Source: Treponema sp. (GTDB lineage Bacteria; Spirochaetota; Spirochaetia; Treponematales; Treponemataceae). Taken from it: a stretch of DNA of 33,332 nucleotides. The stretch spans positions 1-33,332 of the forward strand of contig JAFSSU010000149.1 of NCBI GenBank assembly GCA_017450845.1. Reading direction: 5' to 3'. The notes below the pieces were generated by a model that worked only from the letters and a program-made list of their open reading frames with translations, was not told the DNA's origin and searched no databases. This document shows positions 6,738-16,975 of the stretch, one piece after another. Made by a program: the position numbers and the translations under genes. Each line of letters opens with the position of its first letter. Position 1 is the stretch's first letter.

Positions 6738-7109
6738 ATGGCACTTTCTAATGATGAGATTCTGGACGCGATTGCGAACATGCCGGTTCAGCAGGCTGCT
6801 GACCTGGTGAAGGCTATGGAGGAGAAGTTCGGTGTTACCGCCGCTGCTCCCGTCGCCGTTGCTGCCGGTCCTGCCGCTCCCGCCGCCGAGGAGCAGACGG
6901 AGTTCACCGTTATCCTCGACTCCTTCGATGCCGCCAAGAAGATTGGTGTTATCAAGGTTGTCCGCACGATTACCGGCCTGGGACTTGGCGAGGCGAAGGC
7001 CCTCGTCGAGGGTGCGCCTAAGACGCTGAAAGAAGGCGTTTCCAAGGCTGATGCCGACAAGATGATTGCCGACATCGAGGCTGCCGGTGGAAAGGCGAGC
7101 AAGAAGTAA
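6738..7109 (+). CDS. rplL: Ribosomal protein L7/L12 (bL12)
   Basis: This 123-residue protein forms the flexible stalk that recruits translation GTPases. The N-terminal dimerisation helix (about 1-33), an alanine/proline-rich hinge (about 34-53) and the C-terminal domain ([20 protein letters not shown], then [16 protein letters not shown]) are all in order. I chose ATG 6738 with GGAGAA upstream; an upstream in-frame ATG at 6711 would add nine non-conserved residues. The gene is separated from rpoB by a spacer with a strong hairpin. Confidence 0.97.
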   Translation: MALSNDEILDAIANMPVQQAADLVKAMEEKFGVTAAAPVAVAAGPAAPAAEEQTEFTVILDSFDAAKKIGVIKVVRTITGLGLGEAKALVEGAPKTLKEGVSKADADKMIADIEAAGGKASKK

Positions 7110-7159
7110 ATTGTCCGCCGAGACTGCTTCCGGAAACATATATAGAAGCTAACTCTTGA

Positions 7160-7197
7160 GACAAGCCCTCGGGGGGATTCTCCCCCGAGGCTTTGTC
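7160..7197 (+). promoter_or_regulatory. Strong hairpin (possible attenuator) between rplL and rpoB
   Basis: Bases 7160-7175 pair with 7182-7197: 16 positions with one C-C mismatch and one G-U pair, and a very G+C-rich upper stem. Downstream there is only a weak T-rich stretch (7201-7206), so termination would be partial. A partial terminator or processing site between rplL and rpoB is well known in other bacteria and would lower polymerase expression relative to ribosomal proteins. Confidence 0.65.
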
Positions 7198-7250
7198 CTG
7201 TCTTTTGAAATGCACGTGCCCGGCTTATGGGACCGGTCATCAATTCCCAT

Positions 7251-7346
7251 ACGGAAAGGACTTCCGTGAGAGCCTCTGATCTCGTGTAGAGCAAAGTTTT
7301 TGCTTGCTGCGGTTCCTTAGGCATCAGTTCCGACAAACCGCGAGGT
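7251..7346 (+). promoter_or_regulatory. Hairpin series in the rpoB leader
   Basis: Three small stems follow one another: ACGGAA/TTCCGT (7251-7256 with 7262-7267), AGCAAA/TTTGCT (7290-7295 with 7299-7304) and GCGGTT/AACCGC (7309-7314 with 7336-7341). The last stem ends directly at the GAGGT ribosome-binding site (7342-7346). The arrangement suggests translational control or mRNA stabilisation of rpoB, but no ligand or protein can be named. Confidence 0.4.
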
Positions 7347-7351
7347 ATTTG

Positions 7352-10300
7352 ATGTACGCGAAGACCAAAACAATCAAAAGGGAGTATATCGGGAAGGACA
7401 TAAAGGATTTCATGCCCCTTCCGAATCTGGTGGACATTCAGCTTTCTTCATACGAGAGTTTCATTCAGAGGGAGAGGCTTGAGAAGGGCGAGAAGCTTCT
7501 TGATCAGGGCCTGCAGGAGGTATTCAACACCACCTTCCCGATCACCAACCAGGAAGGAACCATGACGCTCGAGTTCGAGTCCTACAACCTTGAATTCGAC
7601 AACATCAAGAATTCCGAGATTGAGTGCAAGAAAAAGGGAATAACGTACAATGTGCCGCTGAAGGCGAACATCTCTCTCCGTCTGGAAGAGAGCGGCACCA
7701 TCATGCAGAAAGAGATATATATGGGCGACGTGCCCCTGATGACGGACCGGGGGACGTTCATCGTCAACGGTGCTGAGCGCGTCGTCGTAAGCCAGATACA
7801 CAGGTCGCCCGGAGTCATCTTCCAGCACGACAAGGACGTGTATTCCAGCCGTATCATTCCTTACCGCGGATCATGGCTGGAGTTCGAGATTGACAAGAAG
7901 AAAGACCTCATCTATGCAAAGATAGACAGGAAGAAGAAGATTCTCGGAACAGTCTTCCTCCGTGCCATAAGCGACCCGGAGAAAGATGGCTTTGACTTCT
8001 CTACCCGCGAGAAAATCATAAACTGCTTCTACAAGAGCGAGGAAGTCGCCGTCGCAGAGGATGCCAAGGACAGGGAGCTTCTGGTGAACCGCGTGCTGGC
8101 TTCTCCCGTCACCTTCAAGGGCGAGGACGGTGAGGACAAGGTTATCTTCCGCGCCGGTCACAAGCTTCAGTCCCATGATGTGGATGAGCTCGCCGCAAAC
8201 CGCATTGAGAAAGTCCGGCTGATTGAATTCAATGGCCGCAAGGACAAGAACAAGAAGGAGGAATCCAATCCTTCGCTTGACAGCGAGATAATCGTCAACT
8301 GCTTCGACAAAGAGGAAATCCTTTTCAGCAAGGATGGAATTCGCGCTGACATAGACGAGCCCTCCAAGGAAGACTGTATCGTCAAGGTCTACGAGGTGCT
8401 CCGTCCCGGCGAGCCTACGACCGTCGAGGCCGCGGATAAAGAAATCAACTCCATGTTCTTCTCAAGCCGCCGCTATGATTTGGGCAAGGTTGGCCGCTAC
8501 AAGCTGAAAAAGCGCTTTGAGTTCTACGGCCCCGACATCGCGCCCGAGCAGGCTCCCGCCGAAGAGTCGGAGACCGTCCTCGTTCCCCGCGACATAATCC
8601 TGACGATGAAGCACCTGATAGAGGTTTCCATCGGCGACAAGATACTCGACGACATCGATCATCTTGGAAACCGCCGTGTCCGCTCTGTCGGCGAGCTTCT
8701 GACCGTCCAGTTCAAGACGGCCTTTGCCCGCATGGAGAGAATAGCGAAGGACCGCATGAACCTGAAGGAAGTGGATACGATAAAGCCGCAGGATCTCATC
8801 TCCATAAAGCCTATTGTTTCCAGCATCAAGGAGTTCTTCGGCTCATCTCAGCTGTCCCAGTTCATGGATCAGTGCAACCCTCTTTCGGAGCTTACGCATA
8901 AACGCCGCCTGAACGCTTTGGGACCGGGAGGTCTTTCCCGCGACAGGGCTGGCTTCGAGGTCCGTGACGTACACTACACGCATTATGGCCGCATGTGCCC
9001 GATTGAGACTCCTGAAGGCCCGAACATCGGTCTTATAGTCTCCCTCGCTATCTTTACCAGGGTCAACGAGTACGGCTTCCTGGAGGAGCCCTACCGCAAG
9101 GTCGTGAACGGAAAAGCGACGAATGAGGTGAAATACATGACCGCTATGGAGGAGGACCATTTCTCTATTGGTCAGGTTACCGAGGGCATGAAGGACGAAG
9201 GCGACGGTACTTGGTCGTTCCCGGATGAGATGGTTTCGTGCCGTCATCAGGGAGGTTACAGCTACCGTAGCGCATCCGAGATAGACTATATGGACGTGTC
9301 CCCCCGTCAGGTCATATCCGTCTCCGCATCGCTCGTTCCCTTCTTGGAGCATGACGATGCGAACCGCGCGCTCATGGGCTGCAACATGCAGCGTCAGGCA
9401 GTACCCCTTCTTTTCCCGGAGCCGCCGCACGTCGGAACCGGTATGGAAGGCAAGACCGCATATGATTCAGGTGTCCTGATCAAGGCTAAGCGCGCCGGTG
9501 AGGTCATCTGGGTGGAGAGCGACAAGATTAAGATTCGCCCTGATGCGTCTAAAGAAGACAAGACCATACGTGACGACGAGTATGTCCTGCTGAAATATCA
9601 GAAGACGAACTCAGACACGGTGAACCACCAGCGCCCCATAGTGCAGGTTGGCGAGCATGTCGAGGCCGGACAGGTCATAGCTGACGGTCCTGCAACCTTC
9701 AACGGGGAGCTTGCCCTTGGCCGCAACATCCTCGTCGGATTCGTCCCGTGGAATGGCTACAACTACGAGGATGCCGTTCTCATCAGCCAGAGGGTCGTCA
9801 AGGAGGATATGTACACGTCTGTTCATATCCACGAGTTCCAGACGGAAATCCGCGAGACCAAGCTCGGCCCGGAGAAGATAACCCGTGATGTCCCGAACAC
9901 GGCGGAGAAGACCTTGGACAACCTCGATTCTGAAGGAATCGTCCGCGTCGGAGCGAAGGTGCGCTCCGGCGACATCCTCGTCGGCAAGGTCACTCCCAAG
10001 AATGACAGCGAGACGACGCCTGAGTTCAAGCTGCTCAACGCGATATTCGGAGAGAAGGCCAAGGAGGTACGCGATTCGTCGCTCCGCCTGCCGCACGGAG
10101 TCGAGGGTGTCGTCATCGACATCCAGCGCCTGAGCCGCAAGGAAGGCAATGAGCTCAACCCCGGGGTTGACGAGGTTGTCAAGGTTGTCATTGCCGACAA
10201 GAGGAAGCTCGTCGTCGGAGACAAGATGGCCGGCCGCCACGGTAACAAGGGTGTCGTTGCCCGCATCCTCCCTGTTGAGGACATGCCTTACCTGGAGGAC

Positions 10301-11014
10301 GGCACCCCGCTTGACGTCTGCCTGAACCCGCTCGGCGTTCCGTCCCGTATGAATATCGGGCAGATAATGGAGAGCGAGCTTGGCCGTGCCGGAATGATTC
10401 TTGGCAAGTGGTACGACTCTCCGGCCTTCCAGACTCCTTCCCAGGAGAGGATTGCCGAAGAGCTTACGAAGGCTGCTGAAAAGTGCAAGGCGGAAGGACT
10501 TGCCCCGATGGGTACGGACTGCAAGCAGATTGTCCGCGACGGACTCACCGGAGAACCCTTTGTCAATCCGATTTTCGTCGGCGTCATATACTTCATGAAA
10601 CTGCATCACCTCGTTGATGACAAGATGCATGCCCGGTCCACGGGTCCCTATTCTCTCGTCACCCAGCAGCCGCTCGGCGGAAAGGCCCAGTTCGGAGGCC
10701 AGAGGCTGGGAGAAATGGAGGTATGGGCGCTTGAGGCATACGGTGCCGCCAATACCTTGCAGGAAATGATGACGATAAAGTCGGACGACATGATTGGCCG
10801 GTCCAAGGCTTATGAATCATTGGTCAAGGGTGAGCCGAGCATGAATATCGGCGTGCCCGAGTCCTTTAACGTCCTTGTGCAGGAACTGCGCGGCCTTGCA
10901 CTGGACTTCACGATCTACGATGACAATAATCACCGTATTGCCCTGACTGAGCGTGAGCAGGATATCATCAACAAGATAGGGTCAGGTTTCGACAAGGAGA
11001 ACGAAAATGCGTGA
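7352..11014 (+). CDS. rpoB: RNA polymerase subunit beta
   Basis: This 1220-residue beta subunit is slightly shorter than that of E. coli. The rifampicin region is clear ([25 protein letters not shown], then [13 protein letters not shown]). Asn521 occupies the position of E. coli Ser531, and Cys508 that of Asn518. Downstream, [14 protein letters not shown] and the C-terminal [24 protein letters not shown] contribute to the active centre and the beta' interface. I chose ATG 7352 with GAGGT upstream rather than the TTG at 7304, which lies in the structured leader. The stop overlaps rpoC by eight bases. Confidence 0.98.
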   Translation: MYAKTKTIKREYIGKDIKDFMPLPNLVDIQLSSYESFIQRERLEKGEKLLDQGLQEVFNTTFPITNQEGTMTLEFESYNLEFDNIKNSEIECKKKGITYNVPLKANISLRLEESGTIMQKEIYMGDVPLMTDRGTFIVNGAERVVVSQIHRSPGVIFQHDKDVYSSRIIPYRGSWLEFEIDKKKDLIYAKIDRKKKILGTVFLRAISDPEKDGFDFSTREKIINCFYKSEEVAVAEDAKDRELLVNRVLASPVTFKGEDGEDKVIFRAGHKLQSHDVDELAANRIEKVRLIEFNGRKDKNKKEESNPSLDSEIIVNCFDKEEILFSKDGIRADIDEPSKEDCIVKVYEVLRPGEPTTVEAADKEINSMFFSSRRYDLGKVGRYKLKKRFEFYGPDIAPEQAPAEESETVLVPRDIILTMKHLIEVSIGDKILDDIDHLGNRRVRSVGELLTVQFKTAFARMERIAKDRMNLKEVDTIKPQDLISIKPIVSSIKEFFGSSQLSQFMDQCNPLSELTHKRRLNALGPGGLSRDRAGFEVRDVHYTHYGRMCPIETPEGPNIGLIVSLAIFTRVNEYGFLEEPYRKVVNGKATNEVKYMTAMEEDHFSIGQVTEGMKDEGDGTWSFPDEMVSCRHQGGYSYRSASEIDYMDVSPRQVISVSASLVPFLEHDDANRALMGCNMQRQAVPLLFPEPPHVGTGMEGKTAYDSGVLIKAKRAGEVIWVESDKIKIRPDASKEDKTIRDDEYVLLKYQKTNSDTVNHQRPIVQVGEHVEAGQVIADGPATFNGELALGRNILVGFVPWNGYNYEDAVLISQRVVKEDMYTSVHIHEFQTEIRETKLGPEKITRDVPNTAEKTLDNLDSEGIVRVGAKVRSGDILVGKVTPKNDSETTPEFKLLNAIFGEKAKEVRDSSLRLPHGVEGVVIDIQRLSRKEGNELNPGVDEVVKVVIADKRKLVVGDKMAGRHGNKGVVARILPVEDMPYLEDGTPLDVCLNPLGVPSRMNIGQIMESELGRAGMILGKWYDSPAFQTPSQERIAEELTKAAEKCKAEGLAPMGTDCKQIVRDGLTGEPFVNPIFVGVIYFMKLHHLVDDKMHARSTGPYSLVTQQPLGGKAQFGGQRLGEMEVWALEAYGAANTLQEMMTIKSDDMIGRSKAYESLVKGEPSMNIGVPESFNVLVQELRGLALDFTIYDDNNHRIALTEREQDIINKIGSGFDKENENA

Positions 11015-14000
11015 CATTCAGGATTTTGCCAGCCTTCAGATAAAGCTGTCCTCGCCCGACACGATCAGGGCGTGGTCTTATGGTGAGGTCAAGAAGCCGG
11101 AAACCATAAATTACCGCACCTTGCGTCCCGAGAGGGACGGCTTGTTCTGCGAGCGCATCTTCGGAACGACCAAGGAGTGGGAGTGCTACTGCGGAAAGTT
11201 CAAGAGCATCCGCTACAAGGGAATTGTCTGTGACCGCTGCGGTGTTGAGGTCACTCATTTCAAGGTCCGCCGCGAGAGGACCGGGCACATAGAGCTTGCA
11301 GCTCCGGTCAGCCATATCTGGTATTACCACGCCGTGCCTAGCCGCATGGGCCTGCTTCTTGATTTGCAGATGGCGCACCTGCGCTCCGTGCTCTACTATG
11401 AGAAGTACATCGTCATAGATCCGGGTGATACGGACCTGAAGAAGAACCAGCTTCTGACTGACGATGAGTACAATTCCGCCCAGGAGCGTTACAACGGCTC
11501 GTTCCAGGCCCTGCAGGGGGCTGAGGCCATAAAAACACTGCTGGACAACCTGGACTTGGATAAGCTTGCGGAGGAACTCCGTGCCAAGATGGTGGAGAAG
11601 GGGACCAAGAGCGACAAGCGGCTTCTCAAGAGAATCAGCATTGTCGAGGACTTCCGTGCGTCCGGCAACAAGGCCAGCTGGATGATTCTGGACGTTATCC
11701 CCGTTATTCCGCCGGATTTGCGTCCGATGGTGCAGCTGGACGGAGGCCGCTTCGCTACCTCTGACCTGAACGATCTGTACCGCCGCGTCATAAACCGCAA
11801 CAACCGTCTCAAGAGGCTCCTTCAGCTGTCCGCCCCGGACGTAATCGTCAGGAACGAGAAGCGTATGCTGCAGGAGGCCGTTGACGCTCTCTTTGACAAC
11901 ACCAAGAGGCATCAGAAAGTCGTCAAGGGGGCTTCCAACCGCCCGCTCAAGTCGATAAGCGACATGCTCAAGGGTAAGCAGGGACGCTTCAGGCAGAACC
12001 TGCTCGGAAAGCGCGTTGACTATTCCGGCCGTTCCGTTATTGTCTGCGGCCCTGAGCTCAAGCTCTGGCAGTGCGGCCTTCCCGAGAAGATGGCCTTGGA
12101 GCTGTTCAAGCCTTTCCTTCAGAAAAAGCTCTGTGATAAGGGTGTCGTGTTCAACATAAAGAAGGCAAAGACCCTTGTCGAGCAGGAGTCCCCTGAGGTC
12201 TACGCGATTCTTGACGAGGTCGTCCGCGAGCATCCGGTCATGCTCAACCGTGCCCCGACCCTGCACCGTCTGGGAATCCAGGCTTTCGAACCTGTCCTGG
12301 TTCCCGGTAAGGCGCTCAAGCTTCACCCGCTCGCCTGTAAGGCGTTCAACGCGGACTTCGACGGCGACCAGATGGCAATCCACGTGCCGCTGACCCAGGC
12401 CGCGCAGATGGAATGCTGGACGCTCATGCTGTCTGCCCGCAACCTGCTGGACCCGGCGAACGGCAACACGATCGTCTATCCTTCCCAGGACATGGTCCTT
12501 GGAATCTACTATATGACCAGCATCAAGCCGGGCGCGAAGGGGACGGGCAAGCTGTTCAGCTCCGCCGACGAGGTCCGCCTTGCCGCCGCAACCGGCTCAA
12601 TCGAGTGGCAGGCCGAGATAAAGCTCCACAGGGATTCTGTCTCCAAAATCGTGCATAAGGATGCCGGTGTCGTTGAGGAGAACGGCAGGGTGTACCTCAA
12701 GACTTCGGCTGGTCGCCTCCGCTTCAACGAGGCCATGCCGGAAGAGGTGGAGTTCTACAACGACCAGATGGACGACAAGAAGCTCAAGGCGATGATTGAG
12801 GACGTGTACCATTCAAAAACGGGTGGCGCATGGCTTACGATACGGATGCTTGATGCTATAAAGGAGTGCGGCTACAAGAACGCGACTTTCTTCGGCGCGA
12901 CGCTTTCTATGGACGACATCCTCGTTCCTGAGGAGAAGAAGGGAATCGTTGATAAAGCGAAACAGGAAGTCAAGAAGTATGAGATGCAGCGTTTGGCTGG
13001 TGCCATTACGCAAGAAGACCGCCGTGAGCGTGTGATTGCTGTCTGGTCCAAGGCTGATGCCGAGCTGTCCAAGATAATGATGGACAAACTTGCCAAGGAC
13101 AAGGACGGCTTCAACACGATTTACATGATGGCTACATCCGGTGCCCGCGGCTCCAAGAAGCAGATTTCACAGCTCGCGGCAATGCGCGGACTGATGCAGA
13201 GGCCGAACGGAGAAATCATCGAGCTCCCGATTGAGTCAAACTTTAAGGAAGGTCTGTCGGTCATTGAGTTCTTCATTTCTACGAACGGTGCCCGCAAAGG
13301 ACTTTCCGATACCGCCCTTAAGACAGCGGATGCCGGATACATGACCCGCCGCTTGGTCGATGTCTCACAGAATGTCGTGGTCAACGAGGAAGACTGCGGA
13401 ACGATAAACGGCATAGACTATACTGCCATTAAGGATGGGGAGTCGGTGGTCGAGTCGCTGGCCAGCCGCATCGCAGGTCACTATTCGATAGAGCGTGTCC
13501 TGGATCCTGTTTCCCACGAGCTTCTGTGCGATGTGAACCAGTATATTGACGATGAACTCGCCAAGAAGATTGACGATGCCGGAGTGGAGAAAGTCAAGCT
13601 GCGCACGGTTCTCACCTGCGAAAGCAAGTACGGCATCTGTGTCAAGTGCTACGGAAAGGATTTGGCCCGCAACAAGATTGTCGAGGTCGGGGAGGCTGTC
13701 GGTACGATCGCCGCTCAGTCAATCGGCCAGCCGGGTACCCAGCTGACGCTCCGGACTTTCCATACGGGTGGTGCGGCCGAGACTTCTTCCGTTGATGACA
13801 ACATCAAGTTCAAGCATGATGTCTACATCAAGAGCGTGTCAGGGCCAAACAGCAGTTCGGATGAGCTTGAGAGCGGCGAATATCCGGGATACGTCGTCAT
13901 CAATAAAGCCGAGGGCAGCAATGAGGGTGACTGGCTCTTTACTCGTCGCGGCTCCATGGAAGTTGTCAGGATATACGATAAGTATACGGTGGAAGATGGC

Positions 14001-15395
14001 GATGAGCTCGTCGTTAAGAACGGTGACTTCGTCCGTCCGGATGTCGTGATTATAAAGCGCGGCTCCGGGGATGTGAGGCCGTCTGCCAAGGGGCGCATCC
14101 TTATCAAGGATGAGGGCCGGACAGTCTACCTTGTCAGTGACCCGCAGCCGATGGAGATAGCGAACGGCTCCACGATATACAAGGACTTTGTCAAGGCAGA
14201 CTGCGTGGTCAGCAAAGGAGTTGCCATCGGTAAGTTCGAGCAGCACAACGAGCCTATTATCGCTGAGCAGAGGGGGATTATACGCTTCGAGGACATAATC
14301 GAAGGCGAGACCCTTGAGTCTGTCGAGGATAAGGAAATTGGTGTCACGAACTATTACATCATTGACCGCCATTTGGATACAAAGCAGCCCCGTATCTGGA
14401 TTGTAGATGATGAGGGGAACGAGCTGGGAAGCTATAACATGCCGACCGATGCCCGTCTTCTTGTCACGAACGGTCAGGAAGTGAAGGAAGGCGAGAGGCT
14501 TGCCGAAATCAAGAAAGCTGCGACTAAGGCAAACGACATCACTCTTGGTCTTCCGCGTGTCTCCGAGCTGTTCGAGGCCCGTAAGCCAAAGGATCCGACC
14601 GTTCTGGCCAAGATTTCCGGAAAGGTCAAGTTCGGTAAGATTGTGAAGGGCAAAAGGACTATCTGCATCGAGGGCGATTACGGCAGGAAGATTGACCACC
14701 AGATTGCGATGACCAAGCGTCTTCTCGTACGTGAGGGCGACAAGGTCAAGGCCGGTGAGATGCTCTGCGACGGTGTAGCTGATCCGCACGAGGTTCTTGA
14801 GGTTGAGGGCGAGAACAAGCTTCAGGAATTCCTGATGGATCAGATTCAGTCCGTCTACCGTACCCAGGGCGTTAAGATAAACGATAAGCACATCGGTATC
14901 ATAATACGCCAGATGCTGAGGAAGGTTGAGATAGTCGCCGTCGGGGACACCAAGTTCATCTTCGGTGATCAGGTTGACAAGTGGGAGTTCAGGACCGAGA
15001 ACGAGAAGGTCGCGAAGGACGGAGGTGAGCCGGCAATCGCGAAGCCGATGTTCCTTGGTATCTCCAAGGCCGCGCTCGGAACCGACTCCTTCATCTCTGC
15101 ATCTTCTTTCCAGGAGACGACCCGTGTCCTTACGAACGCCGCTATCAAGGGGGCGGTGGACCACCTGCGCGGACTCAAGGAGAACGTGATTATAGGCCAT
15201 ATGATTCCCGCCGGTACGGGGATGAGGCAATACTCACACATCAAGTTGTCCGACAACTATGGCGAGGATCTTGATGCCAAGATGAACGAAATCCTTGAGC
15301 AGCGCCGTCTGGAAGAGGACAGGTTGCGTCAGGAGGAGGAGAGCCGCCGCGAGATGCTTGAGATGAGCATGGCGGCCAGTTCCGATGAGGACTGA
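11007..15395 (+). CDS. rpoC: RNA polymerase subunit beta'
   Basis: This 1462-residue subunit carries both zinc sites: C60/C62/C75/C78 near the N terminus, and C797 with C871/C878/C881 in the second half. The catalytic magnesium motif NADFDGDQ has its aspartates at residues 450, 452 and 454. [20 protein letters not shown] (trigger-loop region) follows the second zinc site. It is somewhat longer than the E. coli protein (about 1407). ATG 11007 lies within the end of rpoB, so the two are translationally coupled. It ends with an acidic tail (SDED). Confidence 0.98.
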   Translation: MRDIQDFASLQIKLSSPDTIRAWSYGEVKKPETINYRTLRPERDGLFCERIFGTTKEWECYCGKFKSIRYKGIVCDRCGVEVTHFKVRRERTGHIELAAPVSHIWYYHAVPSRMGLLLDLQMAHLRSVLYYEKYIVIDPGDTDLKKNQLLTDDEYNSAQERYNGSFQALQGAEAIKTLLDNLDLDKLAEELRAKMVEKGTKSDKRLLKRISIVEDFRASGNKASWMILDVIPVIPPDLRPMVQLDGGRFATSDLNDLYRRVINRNNRLKRLLQLSAPDVIVRNEKRMLQEAVDALFDNTKRHQKVVKGASNRPLKSISDMLKGKQGRFRQNLLGKRVDYSGRSVIVCGPELKLWQCGLPEKMALELFKPFLQKKLCDKGVVFNIKKAKTLVEQESPEVYAILDEVVREHPVMLNRAPTLHRLGIQAFEPVLVPGKALKLHPLACKAFNADFDGDQMAIHVPLTQAAQMECWTLMLSARNLLDPANGNTIVYPSQDMVLGIYYMTSIKPGAKGTGKLFSSADEVRLAAATGSIEWQAEIKLHRDSVSKIVHKDAGVVEENGRVYLKTSAGRLRFNEAMPEEVEFYNDQMDDKKLKAMIEDVYHSKTGGAWLTIRMLDAIKECGYKNATFFGATLSMDDILVPEEKKGIVDKAKQEVKKYEMQRLAGAITQEDRRERVIAVWSKADAELSKIMMDKLAKDKDGFNTIYMMATSGARGSKKQISQLAAMRGLMQRPNGEIIELPIESNFKEGLSVIEFFISTNGARKGLSDTALKTADAGYMTRRLVDVSQNVVVNEEDCGTINGIDYTAIKDGESVVESLASRIAGHYSIERVLDPVSHELLCDVNQYIDDELAKKIDDAGVEKVKLRTVLTCESKYGICVKCYGKDLARNKIVEVGEAVGTIAAQSIGQPGTQLTLRTFHTGGAAETSSVDDNIKFKHDVYIKSVSGPNSSSDELESGEYPGYVVINKAEGSNEGDWLFTRRGSMEVVRIYDKYTVEDGDELVVKNGDFVRPDVVIIKRGSGDVRPSAKGRILIKDEGRTVYLVSDPQPMEIANGSTIYKDFVKADCVVSKGVAIGKFEQHNEPIIAEQRGIIRFEDIIEGETLESVEDKEIGVTNYYIIDRHLDTKQPRIWIVDDEGNELGSYNMPTDARLLVTNGQEVKEGERLAEIKKAATKANDITLGLPRVSELFEARKPKDPTVLAKISGKVKFGKIVKGKRTICIEGDYGRKIDHQIAMTKRLLVREGDKVKAGEMLCDGVADPHEVLEVEGENKLQEFLMDQIQSVYRTQGVKINDKHIGIIIRQMLRKVEIVAVGDTKFIFGDQVDKWEFRTENEKVAKDGGEPAIAKPMFLGISKAALGTDSFISASSFQETTRVLTNAAIKGAVDHLRGLKENVIIGHMIPAGTGMRQYSHIKLSDNYGEDLDAKMNEILEQRRLEEDRLRQEEESRREMLEMSMAASSDED

Positions 15396-15433
15396 GATCT
15401 TCCATAAAACCGTTTGATTTGTAAGCTTTCCCC

Positions 15434-15467
15434 CCGAATTCCCTTGACGGAAACGGGGGGAATTCGG
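15434..15467 (+). repeat. Inverted repeat embracing the rpsL promoter
   Basis: A perfect 10-bp inverted repeat, CCGAATTCCC (15434-15443) and GGGAATTCGG (15458-15467), is separated by 14 bases. The left arm abuts the -35 element and the right arm abuts the -10 element of the promoter 15444-15473. This geometry suits an operator or, after read-through from rpoC, an RNA hairpin. Confidence 0.6.
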
Positions 15468-15473
15468 TACAAT
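15444..15473 (+). promoter_or_regulatory. Probable rpsL-rpsG promoter
   Basis: The -35 element TTGACG (15444-15449) and -10 element TACAAT (15468-15473) are 18 bases apart. The predicted start is near 15480, about 50 bases before the rpsL start codon. Confidence 0.65.
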
Positions 15474-15530
15474 AGCAGAACTTATTATTTTAGCCGGGGT
15501 GCTGCCGGCATTAAATAGGAGAAAAGGCCA

Positions 15531-15905
15531 ATGCCTACAATAAATCAGTTGATACGCAAGGGTCGCAAGTCAGCGGCAAACAGGACCAAAGCTCCCGCGC
15601 TTGAGTCCTGCCCGCAGAAGCGTGGCGTTTGTACGCGTGTAATGACGCAGACCCCGAAAAAGCCGAATTCGGCTCTGAGGAAGATTGCCCGTGTCCGCCT
15701 GAGCAATGGGATTGAGATAACCGCATACATCCCTGGAATCGGACATAACTTGCAGGAGCACTCTGTCGTACTTGTTCGTGGAGGTCGTGTTAAGGATCTC
15801 CCTGGTGTCCGCTACCATATTATCCGTGGAACAAAGGATACCCTTGGCGTTGACGGCCGCAAGAGGGCTCGTTCCAAGTACGGTGCCAAGAAGCCCAAGG
15901 CATAA
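15531..15905 (+). CDS. rpsL: Ribosomal protein S12 (uS12)
   Basis: This 124-residue decoding-centre protein is full length. The streptomycin-related lysines are wild type: K43 in [11 protein letters not shown] and the later lysine in [22 protein letters not shown] precedes ATG 15531. It is co-transcribed with rpsG. The fusA gene that follows rpsL-rpsG in many bacteria is missing here. Confidence 0.97.
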   Translation: MPTINQLIRKGRKSAANRTKAPALESCPQKRGVCTRVMTQTPKKPNSALRKIARVRLSNGIEITAYIPGIGHNLQEHSVVLVRGGRVKDLPGVRYHIIRGTKDTLGVDGRKRARSKYGAKKPKA

Positions 15906-15923
15906 TTTTAGGGGAGTCAGACT

Positions 15924-16394
15924 ATGGGAAGACATAAGAAATCAATCAACCGTCCTGTTATGCCTGATGGCAAGTACAACAGCCCGGTCATCACGAAGTT
16001 CGTCACCCGCATGATGCTCGATGGCAAGAAGCAGACCTGCCTCAATGTCGTCTATGATGCGCTTGACAAGCTGAAAGGCAAGACCGACAAGGAGCCGCTT
16101 GAGGTGTTCCTGAAGGCCCTTGATAACGTGAAGCCCGTTGTTGAGGTCAAGAGCCGCCGTGTTGGTGGAGCGACCTATCAGGTCCCGGTAGAGATTCGGG
16201 ATGCCCGCCGCGAGGCTCTTGCGATGCGGTGGATGATTGCCGCTGCCCGCAACAGGTCTGGTCATGGTATGGCGGAGACTCTTTCCGCTGAGTTGCTCGA
16301 TGCCTACAATAACACTGGCACGGCATACAAGAAGAAAGAGGATATGCACAAGATGGCCGAGGCCAACAAGGCTTTCGCCCATTACCGCTGGTAG
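15924..16394 (+). CDS. rpsG: Ribosomal protein S7 (uS7)
   Basis: This 156-residue protein nucleates assembly of the 30S head and binds the 3' domain of 16S rRNA. Recognisable segments are the N-terminal [17 protein letters not shown], the [19 protein letters not shown] region and the C-terminal [21 protein letters not shown] precedes ATG 15924. It is the last gene of the rpsL unit; a terminator begins 14 bases after its stop. Confidence 0.97.
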   Translation: MGRHKKSINRPVMPDGKYNSPVITKFVTRMMLDGKKQTCLNVVYDALDKLKGKTDKEPLEVFLKALDNVKPVVEVKSRRVGGATYQVPVEIRDARREALAMRWMIAAARNRSGHGMAETLSAELLDAYNNTGTAYKKKEDMHKMAEANKAFAHYRW

Positions 16395-16408
16395 GATTCT
16401 GCCGCAGG

Positions 16409-16444
16409 AAAGTGCCCGGTTTTGTTGCCGGGTGCTTTTTTTTT
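16409..16444 (+). terminator. Intrinsic terminator after rpsG
   Basis: An 11-bp stem (16409-16419 with 16428-16438, two G-U pairs) with an eight-base loop runs into nine T residues (16436-16444). Confidence 0.88.
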
Positions 16445-16486
16445 ACGCTTTTCTGTATTTTTTTAGAAGAAAATGCCGTTACATAC

Positions 16487-16515
16487 TTGCAATAAATTTA
16501 TAAAAAGTATATAAA
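16487..16515 (+). promoter_or_regulatory. Probable promoter of the tuf leader
   Basis: The -35 element TTGCAA (16487-16492) and the -10 element TATAAA (16510-16515) have a 17-base spacer in a locally A+T-rich stretch. Transcription would start near 16522, giving a tuf leader of about 450 bases. Confidence 0.6.
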
Positions 16516-16520
16516 TATCT

Positions 16521-16975
16521 CACTGTCTAGCATTGCCACAGGGCAGTGCGTTGGTCTTTGTAATGTCAGGCGGGCAAGTTTTTTGTTGCCCGGCAACATC
16601 CGTAAAGTCAGTTCTTTGCGGGTATTCCTAAGGAGCTTTCAGGATGTTGCGCTCGGATGTTCGCAAATTGCCGTTGACAGTTTGGTATAAGGGTATCCGA
16701 TGTTTCCTGTGACTGGGCCTTTGGATGCCAAACCGGTTGTCAGATACATGATAATGATAGGTGGTGTCGGCCAGCTGTCCCGAATAGATGGGGCGGTAAA
16801 AGCTTGTCCGTTTCTCACTCCTGTTTTGCTCACCGTATCTGCCATTTATGTTTTTGGTCAAAGTGTGTCTGCGAAAACGTCGCCGCTAGGTTTTGCGGTG
16901 TTGTTTTCTGGCTTAAAGTGCAACACATGAAACCTATATATGCCGCAGGTGGAACCTGCTGGCAAGGAGAAAATC
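16521..16975 (+). ncRNA. Structured leader RNA upstream of tuf (candidate)
   Basis: This stretch of about 450 bases has no recognised protein gene. It contains several stems: 16571-16577 with 16586-16592 (CGGGCAA/TTGCCCG); 16593-16601 with 16642-16650 (GCAACATCC/GGATGTTGC), enclosing 16601-16607 with 16614-16620; 16675-16692 with 16718-16742 (TGACA/TGTCA, TTTGGTAT/ATGCCAAA, AAGG/CCTT); 16898-16903 with 16921-16926 (GTGTTG/CAACAC); and 16945-16950 with 16954-16959 (GCAGGT/ACCTGC), just before the tuf ribosome-binding site. CGGATGTT at 16654-16661 can compete with 16642-16650 for the same partner. I cannot assign it to a known RNA family; I saw no tmRNA, RNase P or tRNA signatures. Confidence 0.45.
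16644..16712 (+). CDS. Candidate 22-codon leader peptide upstream of tuf
   Basis: An ATG at 16644 lies eight bases after the good ribosome-binding site AAGGAG (16630-16635) and opens 22 codons ending in TGA at 16710-16712. The peptide is basic and hydrophobic (starts MLRSDVRKLP, ends in CFL). Its start codon lies inside the 3' arm of the stem 16593-16601/16642-16650. Its second half overlaps the 5' arm of the stem at 16675-16742. Ribosome movement over it would therefore change the leader fold. It could be chance; there is no homology evidence. Confidence 0.3.
   Translation: MLRSDVRKLPLTVWYKGIRCFL

Noticed and set aside
9611-10630. Long open frames antisense to rpoB (similarly antisense to rpoC, 13839-15230, and to the LivJ-type gene, 31901-32992)
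   Set aside because: These are antisense shadows caused by codon bias in highly conserved genes; the sense frames are unambiguous.
16401-16435. GCAGGAAAGTGCCCGG resembles the RNase P RNA signature GAGGAAAGTCCGGGC
   Set aside because: The match is partial, the rest of the RNase P core is missing, and the stretch is explained by the rpsG terminator stem.
16674-16699. Perfect TTGACA in the tuf leader as a second promoter
   Set aside because: No acceptable -10 element lies 16-18 bases downstream; TATCCG is only 14 bases away. The TTGACA is better explained as one arm of the stem with 16738-16742.
16628-16861. Long open frame on the - strand opposite the tuf leader
   Set aside because: No ribosome-binding site or promoter was recognised, and the composition looks arbitrary. 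It is probably a by-product of a structured, stop-poor region.
16700-16930. 76-codon open frame on the + strand in the tuf leader
   Set aside because: It has only a weak AAGGG six bases before its ATG, starts inside the base-paired stem region 16675-16742, and the opposite strand is equally open here. I have no family match. It may be real, but the evidence is too thin to list as a gene.
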